Assembly: GCA_031270605.1 (NCBI GenBank)
Contig: JAISXG010000089.1
Location: 1 to 43,818 of the forward strand
Source: Oscillospiraceae bacterium
GTDB lineage: Bacteria; Bacillota; Clostridia; Oscillospirales; Acutalibacteraceae
Direction: 5' to 3'
Length of the DNA: 43,818 nucleotides
The notes under the pieces were generated by a model that saw nothing but the letters and a program-made list of their open reading frames with translations, did not search any database and was not told the DNA's origin. Position 1 is the first letter of the stretch. Every line of letters begins with the position of its first letter. The translations under genes were made by a program, and so were the position numbers. Of this stretch, positions 31,354-40,636 are shown piece after piece.

Positions 31354-34300
31354 TTAAAGCTTGTGCTCTTGAACCGCGCCGTCCAAAAACAGTGTGACGG
31401 TGGAGCCGCCTTTCAGCTCTTGGGGCATGTTCGGCTCCACCGAGATCAGCCCCTTTTCCTGTTTGATGCCCAGCATGTCCTCATAAACCGTGCGGTAAAA
31501 CCAGCCCGCCGCGCCCGTATAAAGGCTCCAGCCGCCGCGGCCCTCCATGCCCTTTGCCGAATACACGTCGCCCGCGAGGGCATACGGCTCGGTCTTATAT
31601 TTTTTTGAAAGCACCGGGTCACGGTATTTTTTCGCCGGGTTGAGGATTTTCAGCACCCGCCAGCCCTCCTCCGTCATGCCCTCCTGAAACAGGGCCTTGG
31701 CGAACCACGTCGCGGCGTGGGTGTACTGCCCGCCGTTTTCGCGGATGCCCTCGGGATAGGCGTTGACATAGCCCGTGGTTTTGCCCTCTTCGGTAAACGG
31801 GGGGGTGAACAGCTTGATAATGCCGTTTTCCTCGTCCACAAGGCGGTCGAACGCGCTCTGCATCGCCGTGCGGCGGCGTTCGCGGTCGCCCATGCCCGCA
31901 AGCACGGCAAACGACTGCGGCAGCAGGTCGATCTCGCACTCCGGCGCGCCCGCGTAGCCCATGGGGGAGCCGTCGTCATAAAACGCGCGCAAATACCAGT
32001 TGCCGTTCCACGCCTTTTCGTCCACGTTGCGCAGCAGCTCTTCGGCGCGGCGGCGGTAGTCTTCGGCTGTGGCCGTGTCCTCAATCATTTCTGAGACGTC
32101 CGCAAATTTTTTGAGCGTCAGCGCGAGGAATTGCCCGAGCCAGACGCTCTCGCCCCTGCCGTTTTCACCGACTTTGTTGAACGAGTCGTTCCAGTCGCCG
32201 CCGCCGATGAGGGGCAGGCCGTTTTTGCCAAGGCGGCTCGTGCGTTCAACGGCCTTCTGGCAGTGCTCATAAACCGTTGCTTTTTCAGGCGACGGGTCGG
32301 GCTTGAAAAAGCGGTCGTGCTCCTCCTCCAGCAGCTCCATGGCCGAAAGATAGGGGGTTTTTACCTGCAAAAACGCCGTATCGCCCGTTTTGAGCACATA
32401 TTCGGCGGTCACATAGGCGAGCCAGAGCAAATCGTCGCTGTAGCGCGTGCGCACGCCCTTGACATGAAAGCGGGGTTGCGGCACCACATGCCACCAGTGC
32501 AAAACGTCCCCCTCGCGGAACTGCACGGCGCAGCAGCGCAGGATTTGGGTGCGCACAATCTCGGGGTGCGTTAGCACAAGGGCCGACGCGTCCTGCAGCT
32601 GGTCGCGGAAGCCGTAGGCCCCGCCGCACTGGAAAAAGCCCGTGCGAGCCTCAATGCGGGTGCTGATGATCTGGTGCACCAGAAAGGAGTTAAAAATGCC
32701 GTCAAGGTCCGGGTCGGGGGATGAGAGGAGAATGCGGCTGCGCTCCCTGCGCGGCGGGGACTTTATGTCCCTGACCGCTTTCGCCGCCGCGGCGCTCTTG
32801 CCGAACGAGAGGATATAGCGGATGTCGTCCTGATGGAACGGCGGCAGCTTGATTCTGCGGATGGACACCGCGCAGGGGTCGGCGGCGTTCCGGCTCTCTT
32901 TTGCGTCCCATTTGCCCATGAGGAATGCCGCCTTGTCCATGCACACAGAAACGGAAGAATCCTCCGCGCCGCAGCGCGAGCCGAACGCAAGCACGCCGGC
33001 ATATTCGGTGTTGTAGGGCGAGCGCATGAACACCCAGCCCTCTTCATCCACATTCTTTTTGATGAATTTTGCGTGCTTTTGAGAGTCCGCGAGCACGCCT
33101 TCGATATAATAGGCGGTTTCCATTTCAAATTCCCCTTCCGCGCGGTTTTCAAGCGAGACGGTGACTTCTTTTTTCATGCCCCGTTCGGGCACTTCGATTT
33201 GCACGCGGTAGGCGATCGCGCCGACGCTGCCGGTGAAAACGGCGCGTTCGGCCGAAAATTCGGCCGTCGCGTTTTGCAGCATGTTAAAAATTTTTCCGTC
33301 CGTGCGCAGATAAAGCCGCTCGCCGCACAGGTCGCGCATGGTGTTGTTTGACCATGGCGTGAGCTTGTTTTCGCGCGAATTGATCGCCCATGTGTAGCCG
33401 GGCGAGCTGTCTGACACGAGGGTGCCGAAGGTGGGGTTCGAGAGCGTGATGCACCAGGGCAGCGGGGCCTTGTTTGCGATTTTATAGCCGTTTTCGGTGA
33501 AGCCGTTCTGCTGCGCGACGCTCAGGTCGCCCTGCTCGACTTTCACGGGCGTAAACGGGGTGAATACGTTGCTCGAGAGCTTCTCCTGCTCGGGGAACAC
33601 ATACACCGCGGCGGCGAGCACCGCCGTGACGCTGTCCGGCTCGGCGGTTTTTTCATTGACGGGCACAACGCCGCCCTCGCTGAACAGCAGCTGTTCACAG
33701 TGCTCCTTCACAAGCGTTTCGCGCAGTTTTCCCATGAAGTCCGAGGTGTAGCCCTCGGATTCGTTATACAGCAGCGCGAGGGTCGTCGAAATGCCGCAGC
33801 GCGCGAGCTTTTTGTTCACGCGGATGAGGGGGATGATGTTGCTGATGTCCTCCGCGGCGTCGGCGCGCGCGCAGATGATCGGCTCGTCGCCCGAGATGCC
33901 AAGCCGCCAGAGCGCGTCAATGCCCCGTTCGTTGCGTAAAATCGCCGCAAGGCTTTGCTTCGGTGTGCGGGGATACATAAAAATCTGGGGCAGGATCTGC
34001 GCGGCGGCAATGCCGTCCAGGCTGTCGGTTTTAAACGGGGAGGGCGCGCATTTCTGCTCGTGAACGCCCTTTTCCCTGCGCACCTTTAATAAGCGCTCGG
34101 CGGCCTCCTCGTTTGTGCTCGCGCCGCTCAGCAGCAGGTTGAGGGTTTTGCCGCCCTTTGCGGGCACCTCGATTTCGGTTTCAATGGCGCAGCAGTTATC
34201 GATGCCGCCGGTCGTGCCCCGCAGCGCCCAACTGTCCGCAAACAGGCTCTGCACGCCGTAGGGGCGTTTGAGGATCTCTTCACGCGCGGTGTCAAACACG

Positions 34301-37300
34301 AAATCCTGCTCTTCACAAAAGCCCACGGCAAGACTGAGCGTTTCAGGCGAGCTGCGCTTTTGGCGGCTGAAAAAAATCAGCCCGTCGGCAGGCTTGCCGC
34401 TGCTTTTTAAAAACAGGTTGGCGAAGGCCGGGTGCGTGTTTTCGCTTTCAAAGTCTGACAGGCTCGGCTCGAAATAAATCAGCAGTTTGCATCTGCGCGT
34501 TTGCTTGCCGTTGTTTTTGACGGTGAAGCTGCGCTGCTCCACGGGCAGATGCCGGTGCAGCATGGTTTCGGTCTTGCATTCAAACGCGCCGGACTTCGCG
34601 TGCAGGCAGACGTTCGTGCTCGAAAAATGCGCTTCATAGGCAACGGAAGCGTTATAAAACGGGGCCTTTGTCAGGGGCAGGATCTCTTCGCCGGTGTCCA
34701 GCGCGGCAAAAACGCCCAGAGGGTATTGCAGCGTGTCCGTGGAGCGGCGGGTGATGTCCGCGCCGCGATAAAGCGAAACAGAAACCCCCGTGTCCGCGAC
34801 GACCACCGACCATTCGCCGTTTGAGAGCAGCCGTGCCTTTGGCTGCAGGGGGCTGATTTGGCTGAATTCCTCTTTTTGCGGCACATAACGCTCCGGCCTG
34901 CCGGGCATCTCGCGCTTTTCAACATCCTTGAACACCGCCGCCTCGCTCGGCACTTTTTCTTCAAGCAGGCTCAGCCCCGCCGCCATGCGCTCGTCGCGCA
35001 TGAAGCGCTTCTGCATGCAGTTGTTGTTGAGCAAATTCAGGGTGGAGAGCAGGCTCATGCCCACATGGTGCGCCATATAGCTGCGCACCACGGCGTATTC
35101 CTGCCGCTCCACGCGCGACTTCGTAAAGTCCACGGCCTCATAAAAGCCGAAGCGTCCGCTCAGATCGAGCGCCTCGAGCGCGCCGAGGTTTTTGATTGCG
35201 GGGTAGGGGTCGAGCCCCAGCGTCAAAAAGGTGGAATAGGGCGAGATCACAAGGTCGCTGTTGAGGTTGCGCTTGAGCCCCAGCTTCTGCACGCCGTGCG
35301 CCTTGTATTGATAGTTGAGCTGCCCGTCGAACGCGTAAAATCCGCTTTCTGAAATGCCGTAGGGGATGCCTCTGGCCTTGGTGCGGTTTTTCTGGCAGCG
35401 CAGGCAAAAGCGCAGTCCTTCTGAAATCAGGGTGTTTGCGGGCGCGGGTAAAAAAAGGCAGGGCATGAAATATTCAAACATCGTGCCCGTCCACGAAATG
35501 GGGCCGATATAGCGGCCGTCTTTTGCGAGTGTGCGCCCCAGCGCGCCCCAGTGCTTTTTCGGCACGCTGTGGGTCGACACCGCGTAATAGCTGAGCATGC
35601 GCGCCTCGCTCATCAGCAGGTCATAATAGGAGTTCGAGAGCCGGCCGTCGGCGAAATCATAGCCGATGTGAAACAGCGCGCGCTGCTTGTTATAAAAAAC
35701 CGAAAGGTCGCATTCTTTGAGCATTCTCGCAAGCGTGGTGCGCAGCTCCTGGATCTGCGGGTGCTCGGCGAGATATTCGGCAAGGCCCTGATAGAGCGCC
35801 ACAAGGCAGCAGAGAAAGTTGCCGCTGTCAACCGCCGAGCAATATTTCGGTGTGAGCGGGCGCAGTGTTTTTGTGTTATACCAATTCAGGAGGTTCCCGT
35901 TCCATTTTTCAAGCTTTTCGATGCTGTCAAGGGCGTTTTTCAGGCGCGAATACATGGATTTTGTGTCGATGAACCCGAGGTCGCGCGCCGCCAGGATGCA
36001 GCAGAGCATCAGCCCGATGTTTGTGGGCGAGGTGCGGTGGGCGATTCGGTGCACAGGGGTTTCCTGCACATTGTCGGGCGGGAGGAAATTGTCGCCCGAG
36101 CGGCAGTATTCGTCATAGAATTTCCACATGGCCGCGGCGTAGGAGGTGAGCTTTTCGGTGCTTTTGGGGCTGATTTTTGTACTTTTGGCGCTCTGCTCCC
36201 TTGCCGATGAGACGGAAAAGAGGATGTTTACAAGAAACGCGATGCCCAAAAGCCGCCCCACGGGAGAGGAAAAGAAAATCAAAAGGATCCCCAGTATGCC
36301 GGATTTCCAGTATTTTTTCAGCGTCGAGCCGAAGGTGCCCGCGGCGTCGGCGTCCGCCGCCGTGACCCACTCGAGCAGGTTGCGGCGGCTGACCGCCTGA
36401 CGGTAAAGCGCGCGCGCAATCGCGTCAAGGCACACAAAGCCTGTCTGCGCGAGCATCATGACCGACAACGCGGCCTTGATGAACGAAGAGAGCGCCGAGG
36501 GCAGCGCGCCGGAATAATAAAGCCGCGAGAGCATAGAAATACCCCCGGTGAACAAGGCTGAAAAGCCCGCGAGCAGGTTGCCGAACGCGGCGGAAAGCAG
36601 CACCGTGAGCACCACCGCAAAGGCGGCGGGTTTCGGCATGAAAAAGCTCAACACCAGCGCGATAACGCTCACCGCGGGCGTGAGCGAGCGGCGCAGGTTG
36701 TCAAAAATTTTGAATTTTGAAATGCCCTTCAAGGGGTTATCGGTCCTTTTGCCGCCCACCTTGATGCGGCGGCGCAAAAACATCATGTTTTGCCAGTCGC
36801 CCCGCACCCAGCGGTGCAGCCGCGCCATATAGCCGTTTTCGTTTGAGGGAAAGCTGTCAGTCAGCTGCACGTCCGCCACATTTGCGGTGCGGCAGATCTC
36901 ACCCTCTAAAATGTCGTGGCTCAAAATGCTTTGCGCGGGCAGGCGGTGTTTCACGGTTTTGTGCAGCACGGCGATGTCGATCAGTCCCTTGCCGGTGAAC
37001 AGGCCGTGGTGGAACAGGTCCTGATAGCGGTCGGACACAACCGCGTTATAGGCCGTGATGCCCCCGGTGCCGGACATCGCTTGCGCAAACGCCGTTTTGG
37101 ACGCGCTTTCAATGCTCGTTTCGATCCGCGGGCAATAGATGCCATAGCCGCGCACCACGCGCGTTTCCGCCTCGTTGAGCATGGGCTTGTTCAAAGGGTG
37201 CACCGCGCAGGCCACGAGGTCGGACAGGGTGGACAGCGGCATTTGCGTGTCCGCATCCAGCGCCATAAGATATTTTGTGTTTTGCAGCTCTTTCAGGTCG

Positions 37301-38565
37301 CCATAAAGGCACAGAAAGCCGCCGCGGTCGCCCTTGACAGCGTCGCAAAGCGCCAGGATCGCGCCGCGCTTTCTTTCGCTGCCGGTATATTCCCTTTGGG
37401 TGGAGGAATACACGCGCTCGCGCACGGCGAGCAAAAAACCGCCGCCGTATTTTGTGTTGAGTTTCGCAATGACACGCTTCGCGGCCTCGACGTCCGCTTC
37501 GTCTGACGGTTTTGTCGGCGTGTCCGCGCCCTTGAGGTCCGCCAGCACGCAAATTGTCACCGCGCCGCTCGCGTTGCTGCGGTAAAGCTGCGAGAGGTGC
37601 TTTTCAAGCCTTGCGGCCTTTGCCGCCGAAGGCAGCAGCGTCGAGATGGTGATCATCGTGCGCGCGTCGTCGGGAATGCGGCCGTGCAGCTCCATGCGCG
37701 GCAGCGTCGCGGGGCGCGCGCGGCTGCGCGAGACGGCGTCTGTGAGCACCTTGACCATCTCCCAGAAGGGCAGCAGCAACAGGGAGAAAAGATACCACTT
37801 TTTATAGAATACGGCAATCGAAAACGCGGCCAAGGCAGGCATCAGGATTTCAAGGGCGATCACCGATTTTGCCCGCCTGCCCGCTTTTTGCGGATAAATC
37901 TTCAGGGCTTGCCCGATGTGCTTATGCTCCTGCCGCGCTTTTGTGAGCGCCTGCTCCGCCGCCTGCTTTTCACTGGTCTTATCGCTTCGCGCGGCGGCGG
38001 CCACGGCGTGGCGGTAGCGGCTGCGGGTGGCGTCGTCCATCTGCGGGTAGTGGCCGCTCGGGTCAAGTGACAGGATTTTTTCGACCTCGCTGGTGTTTTC
38101 GATCAGACCCATGAAATCAATGTCCTGAATGCGGCGAAAGGATTTGATGGCGTTGATGCAGGCGCTGCTTTCACCGATGTCGCAGTGTTTGCGCGGAAAA
38201 ACCCGGCAGTCCGCCGCGGCATAAGAGACCAAAACCGCCTTGAGCATCGCGGGCAGCGTTTCACTCTCGGCAATGGTGAGCGGTTCCTGCCGCAGCGCGT
38301 CCTCCAGCGCTTTGGCAGAGGGTAGCGTCCCGTTCCTGCAAATATTGCGGCAAAGCCCGTAAAGGTTCGGCCGCCCTTTGCTTTCCGGCAGATGGGGTGC
38401 GTTTTTCAGGGCTTTGATCGCGCTGCGCCCCTCGCGCTCAAGAATATAATAATTGTCGGCGAGCCATTCCCAAAGAATGTCCGTGCTTTCTGAAACGAGG
38501 GTTCTTTTATAAGCTTTTCTGATGATGTGCAGCTCTTTTTTCAGCTTTTTGATCAAATGATGCAT
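31354..38565 (-). CDS. cyclic beta-1,2-glucan synthase-like protein (GT84 - glycoamylase-like - GH94)
   Basis: 2403 residues. Order: a cytoplasmic N-terminus; a membrane pair near 238-275; a GT84 glycosyltransferase (about 300-600) with ALDADTQMP near 437 and the terminal HRWVRGDWQ near 587; about six further membrane helices (about 630-800); a glycoamylase-like region (about 830-1200) with SEARMLSYYAV and YMAHHVGMSL near 1165, the part assigned to cyclisation/transglycosylation in this family; then GH94 (about 1250-2400) with VLHWWHV near 2023 and GGGDWND near 2123 holding the catalytic Asp. Such enzymes make beta-1,2-glucan from UDP-glucose, and GH94 trims by phosphorolysis. GGAGG precedes the ATG by 6 bases. 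No NdvA-type exporter is nearby. Whether the product is cyclic cannot be told. Confidence 0.88.
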   Translation of the reverse strand: MHHLIKKLKKELHIIRKAYKRTLVSESTDILWEWLADNYYILEREGRSAIKALKNAPHLPESKGRPNLYGLCRNICRNGTLPSAKALEDALRQEPLTIAESETLPAMLKAVLVSYAAADCRVFPRKHCDIGESSACINAIKSFRRIQDIDFMGLIENTSEVEKILSLDPSGHYPQMDDATRSRYRHAVAAAARSDKTSEKQAAEQALTKARQEHKHIGQALKIYPQKAGRRAKSVIALEILMPALAAFSIAVFYKKWYLFSLLLLPFWEMVKVLTDAVSRSRARPATLPRMELHGRIPDDARTMITISTLLPSAAKAARLEKHLSQLYRSNASGAVTICVLADLKGADTPTKPSDEADVEAAKRVIAKLNTKYGGGFLLAVRERVYSSTQREYTGSERKRGAILALCDAVKGDRGGFLCLYGDLKELQNTKYLMALDADTQMPLSTLSDLVACAVHPLNKPMLNEAETRVVRGYGIYCPRIETSIESASKTAFAQAMSGTGGITAYNAVVSDRYQDLFHHGLFTGKGLIDIAVLHKTVKHRLPAQSILSHDILEGEICRTANVADVQLTDSFPSNENGYMARLHRWVRGDWQNMMFLRRRIKVGGKRTDNPLKGISKFKIFDNLRRSLTPAVSVIALVLSFFMPKPAAFAVVLTVLLSAAFGNLLAGFSALFTGGISMLSRLYYSGALPSALSSFIKAALSVMMLAQTGFVCLDAIARALYRQAVSRRNLLEWVTAADADAAGTFGSTLKKYWKSGILGILLIFFSSPVGRLLGIAFLVNILFSVSSAREQSAKSTKISPKSTEKLTSYAAAMWKFYDEYCRSGDNFLPPDNVQETPVHRIAHRTSPTNIGLMLCCILAARDLGFIDTKSMYSRLKNALDSIEKLEKWNGNLLNWYNTKTLRPLTPKYCSAVDSGNFLCCLVALYQGLAEYLAEHPQIQELRTTLARMLKECDLSVFYNKQRALFHIGYDFADGRLSNSYYDLLMSEARMLSYYAVSTHSVPKKHWGALGRTLAKDGRYIGPISWTGTMFEYFMPCLFLPAPANTLISEGLRFCLRCQKNRTKARGIPYGISESGFYAFDGQLNYQYKAHGVQKLGLKRNLNSDLVISPYSTFLTLGLDPYPAIKNLGALEALDLSGRFGFYEAVDFTKSRVERQEYAVVRSYMAHHVGMSLLSTLNLLNNNCMQKRFMRDERMAAGLSLLEEKVPSEAAVFKDVEKREMPGRPERYVPQKEEFSQISPLQPKARLLSNGEWSVVVADTGVSVSLYRGADITRRSTDTLQYPLGVFAALDTGEEILPLTKAPFYNASVAYEAHFSSTNVCLHAKSGAFECKTETMLHRHLPVEQRSFTVKNNGKQTRRCKLLIYFEPSLSDFESENTHPAFANLFLKSSGKPADGLIFFSRQKRSSPETLSLAVGFCEEQDFVFDTAREEILKRPYGVQSLFADSWALRGTTGGIDNCCAIETEIEVPAKGGKTLNLLLSGASTNEEAAERLLKVRREKGVHEQKCAPSPFKTDSLDGIAAAQILPQIFMYPRTPKQSLAAILRNERGIDALWRLGISGDEPIICARADAAEDISNIIPLIRVNKKLARCGISTTLALLYNESEGYTSDFMGKLRETLVKEHCEQLLFSEGGVVPVNEKTAEPDSVTAVLAAAVYVFPEQEKLSSNVFTPFTPVKVEQGDLSVAQQNGFTENGYKIANKAPLPWCITLSNPTFGTLVSDSSPGYTWAINSRENKLTPWSNNTMRDLCGERLYLRTDGKIFNMLQNATAEFSAERAVFTGSVGAIAYRVQIEVPERGMKKEVTVSLENRAEGEFEMETAYYIEGVLADSQKHAKFIKKNVDEEGWVFMRSPYNTEYAGVLAFGSRCGAEDSSVSVCMDKAAFLMGKWDAKESRNAADPCAVSIRRIKLPPFHQDDIRYILSFGKSAAAAKAVRDIKSPPRRERSRILLSSPDPDLDGIFNSFLVHQIISTRIEARTGFFQCGGAYGFRDQLQDASALVLTHPEIVRTQILRCCAVQFREGDVLHWWHVVPQPRFHVKGVRTRYSDDLLWLAYVTAEYVLKTGDTAFLQVKTPYLSAMELLEEEHDRFFKPDPSPEKATVYEHCQKAVERTSRLGKNGLPLIGGGDWNDSFNKVGENGRGESVWLGQFLALTLKKFADVSEMIEDTATAEDYRRRAEELLRNVDEKAWNGNWYLRAFYDDGSPMGYAGAPECEIDLLPQSFAVLAGMGDRERRRTAMQSAFDRLVDEENGIIKLFTPPFTEEGKTTGYVNAYPEGIRENGGQYTHAATWFAKALFQEGMTEEGWRVLKILNPAKKYRDPVLSKKYKTEPYALAGDVYSAKGMEGRGGWSLYTGAAGWFYRTVYEDMLGIKQEKGLISVEPNMPQELKGGSTVTLFLDGAVQEHKL

Positions 38566-38740
38566 TGTAACCTCCGTTTTCCCTCAATGGTAAGGCTTAT
38601 GTTGTGGTTTTCGGTTTTTTGTACTGTGTATATACTGTTATGCTTTTATAGTTTTGCCAAAAATGAAAGGTTCAATCAAAAATCGCCCATGCCGCGTTAT
38701 CTTTCCCTTAAAAACATCAAAAATTCTTTTGCATGAACAC

Positions 38741-38771
38741 AAAAAAAGCGTTGCCGCAACTGTGGCAACGC
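38741..38771 (-). terminator. terminator of transporter copy 1
   Basis: GCGTTGCC (38748-38755) pairs with GGCAACGC (38764-38771), followed on the minus strand by TTTTTTT. It lies about 35 bp past the stop. The 38566-38740 interval is the upstream region of the glucan-synthase gene; no clear promoter was found there. Confidence 0.8.
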
Positions 38772-38803
38772 ATCAAACGCTGTTTTTAATTCATTTATAA
38801 TTC

Positions 38804-40360
38804 TCAGCCGTCAAGGCTGTGGCCGGACAAAAACTCGCCCCGCAACTCCGCCTGCGCGATCCGCTCGAGCTCTTCGACGTCAGCGTCGGAGACCTGCCGC
38901 GCAACAGCCCGCCTGCGCTCAAGAAGCTCTGCATACATTTTGTCGCGGCGCGGGCCGGTGAGGGGATAGATGAACTTGGGCACAATGCCGAGTGCGCCGG
39001 TGATAACGGGCACGCCGGTTCCCATCGCGAACAGCCACCGTTTTGTTCTGAGTGTCTGTGTGCCGATTTTTTGGCCCTGCACATAGCCGATTCCGCTCAT
39101 GATGAAGTTTTTGACGGAGTTCATCACAACGCCCTGGATCTTGCCCACAAGGCCCTTCGCAACGCCGGTCATGGCCTCCATGCGGTAGCCGTTTTTCCAT
39201 TCGCAGTAGTCCATCGCCTCGTTATAAAGCTCCGAGGGAATGACCTTGCGCAGGCCATAGACCCACATTTCCATGAACTCCTCCATCATAAAGGTGGGGA
39301 TCATGACGCTTTTTTTCGTAAAGTTGTTGTTGATCAAGCCGATTCCGAATACCGAGAGCCAGCACATGTCGGTATACATATCCTCAAGGATCCAAATCGT
39401 TTTGGTGGAGAAAATGCGGCGGGCGGGCGCGATCAATGCATAACTGATGGTGGAAACAGGCCCCGCCGGGATGCCGACGACGGTTTGCAGTGTGGCGCTG
39501 CCCAGCACATCTATGTAGTAGTCGGACCGGCTCTGGCTGACCTTGAAGCCACCCAGAAAATCAGAAAGTGTAATCAGCATAATCGGGTAATTGTTGAAAA
39601 TGGCTTTGAATCCTTGCTTGAGGTCGGGCCGTTCGATGGACTGCATGACCCGTTCCCGCGAAGTGAGGAAGAACCAGAAGGATGCCGCCGCTGAAATAAA
39701 GCTTGTGAAAAGCCCCATGCCGACGAACAGGTCGCGCAGCTTCCATTTCACCTTGTTGTTATTGATAAGGTCCATGAACACGCCCATAAAGAACTCGGGC
39801 AGCTTTTCGCCAAACCAGCCGGACCAGAAATGTGCCGCGGTGATCAGCCGCGTTCGGTCAACCGGGTGCGGCGTGATGGTGGACATGAAGCCCGCCTTTG
39901 CAACCTCGGAGAATGTCCCCGCTGTTTCTGTCACCACACCGAAAACGATATAAAAAATAATTTTCGGCATGTAGTCTGCCGCCGTGGCGGGAAAGAAATA
40001 GGGCATAAACCAATAGAGCGCCCCAATAATCGTCAGCGGGATTTTGAAAAACATCAAATATGGCTTGAACTTGCCCCATCTCGTGCGCGTGCGGTCCACC
40101 ATAAGGCCGATAAAGGTGTCGTTGACGACATCCCACGCGCCGGTGAACAGGTTGGCGACACCCATGATGTTGAAATCGATCTTTACAACGTCCCAAATAA
40201 AGCGGTTTTGGTATTTTCCGATGTTGAAGCTGTTGGAAAAATCATTTAAAATATAAGCCAGCGTTTCCTTTTTTCCAACGTATCTTCGGTTTTCATGCAC
40301 ATAGTGCAGGGCTTCGTCTTCAGACATTACTGCCGTTGCTGTTGTTTTCTCTTCTGCCAA
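38804..40360 (-). CDS. GPH-family (MFS) sugar transporter, tandem copy 1
   Basis: About 518 residues, with roughly 12 membrane segments. The glycoside-pentoside-hexuronide:cation symporter motif is clear: FTGAWDVVNDTFIGLMVDRT followed by RTRWGKFKPYL. A long central loop and the C-terminal RRRAVARQVSDADVEELERI tail are unusual for the family and shared with copy 2. The TTG at 40360 (MAEEKTTATAV) is chosen because the DNA around it (GGGATGTGCGTACTTTTTGG) is conserved with copy 2. An ATG at 40378 is in frame but without a ribosome-binding site, and its codon is not conserved in copy 2. It has its own promoter and terminator. The nearby glucan synthase suggests a beta-glucan-derived substrate; that is inference. 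Confidence 0.85.
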   Translation of the reverse strand: MAEEKTTATAVMSEDEALHYVHENRRYVGKKETLAYILNDFSNSFNIGKYQNRFIWDVVKIDFNIMGVANLFTGAWDVVNDTFIGLMVDRTRTRWGKFKPYLMFFKIPLTIIGALYWFMPYFFPATAADYMPKIIFYIVFGVVTETAGTFSEVAKAGFMSTITPHPVDRTRLITAAHFWSGWFGEKLPEFFMGVFMDLINNNKVKWKLRDLFVGMGLFTSFISAAASFWFFLTSRERVMQSIERPDLKQGFKAIFNNYPIMLITLSDFLGGFKVSQSRSDYYIDVLGSATLQTVVGIPAGPVSTISYALIAPARRIFSTKTIWILEDMYTDMCWLSVFGIGLINNNFTKKSVMIPTFMMEEFMEMWVYGLRKVIPSELYNEAMDYCEWKNGYRMEAMTGVAKGLVGKIQGVVMNSVKNFIMSGIGYVQGQKIGTQTLRTKRWLFAMGTGVPVITGALGIVPKFIYPLTGPRRDKMYAELLERRRAVARQVSDADVEELERIAQAELRGEFLSGHSLDG

Positions 40361-40402
40361 AAAGTACGCACATCCCATCTGTCACAAAAGTGTATCTTTT
40401 TT

Positions 40403-40431
40403 ACTATAACATACAGGCCGGGGGTGCGCAA
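40403..40431 (-). promoter_or_regulatory. promoter of transporter copy 1
   Basis: Minus strand: TTGCGC (40431-40426), 17 bp, TATAGT (40408-40403). Confidence 0.6.
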
Positions 40432-40590
40432 GTGTTTTTGGGCATTTTTTTTGTTTTTCGTCGAATATGGCAGAATTTTTTTGTTTATTCTGCAAGATGA
40501 TTCAGTATTTATGCGCGGTTCGTGTTTGTACATTTTGGTTATAGGATTCAGCAAATAAAAACGGGCAAGTATGCCCCTGTTCCCGCAATA

Positions 40591-40621
40591 AAAAGATGCC
40601 GCCGCGTTTTGCCGCGGCGGC
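40591..40621 (-). terminator. terminator of transporter copy 2
   Basis: GCCGCCGCG (40598-40606) pairs with CGCGGCGGC (40613-40621), followed on the minus strand by ATCTTTTTATT. Confidence 0.85.
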
Positions 40622-40636
40622 ACACAAAGAAAAAAT

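Noticed and set aside
34858-35352. Plus-strand open frames within the glucan-synthase gene
   Set aside because: All lie antisense to a continuous 2403-codon reading frame with recognised domains; no ribosome-binding sites or homology-like patterns.
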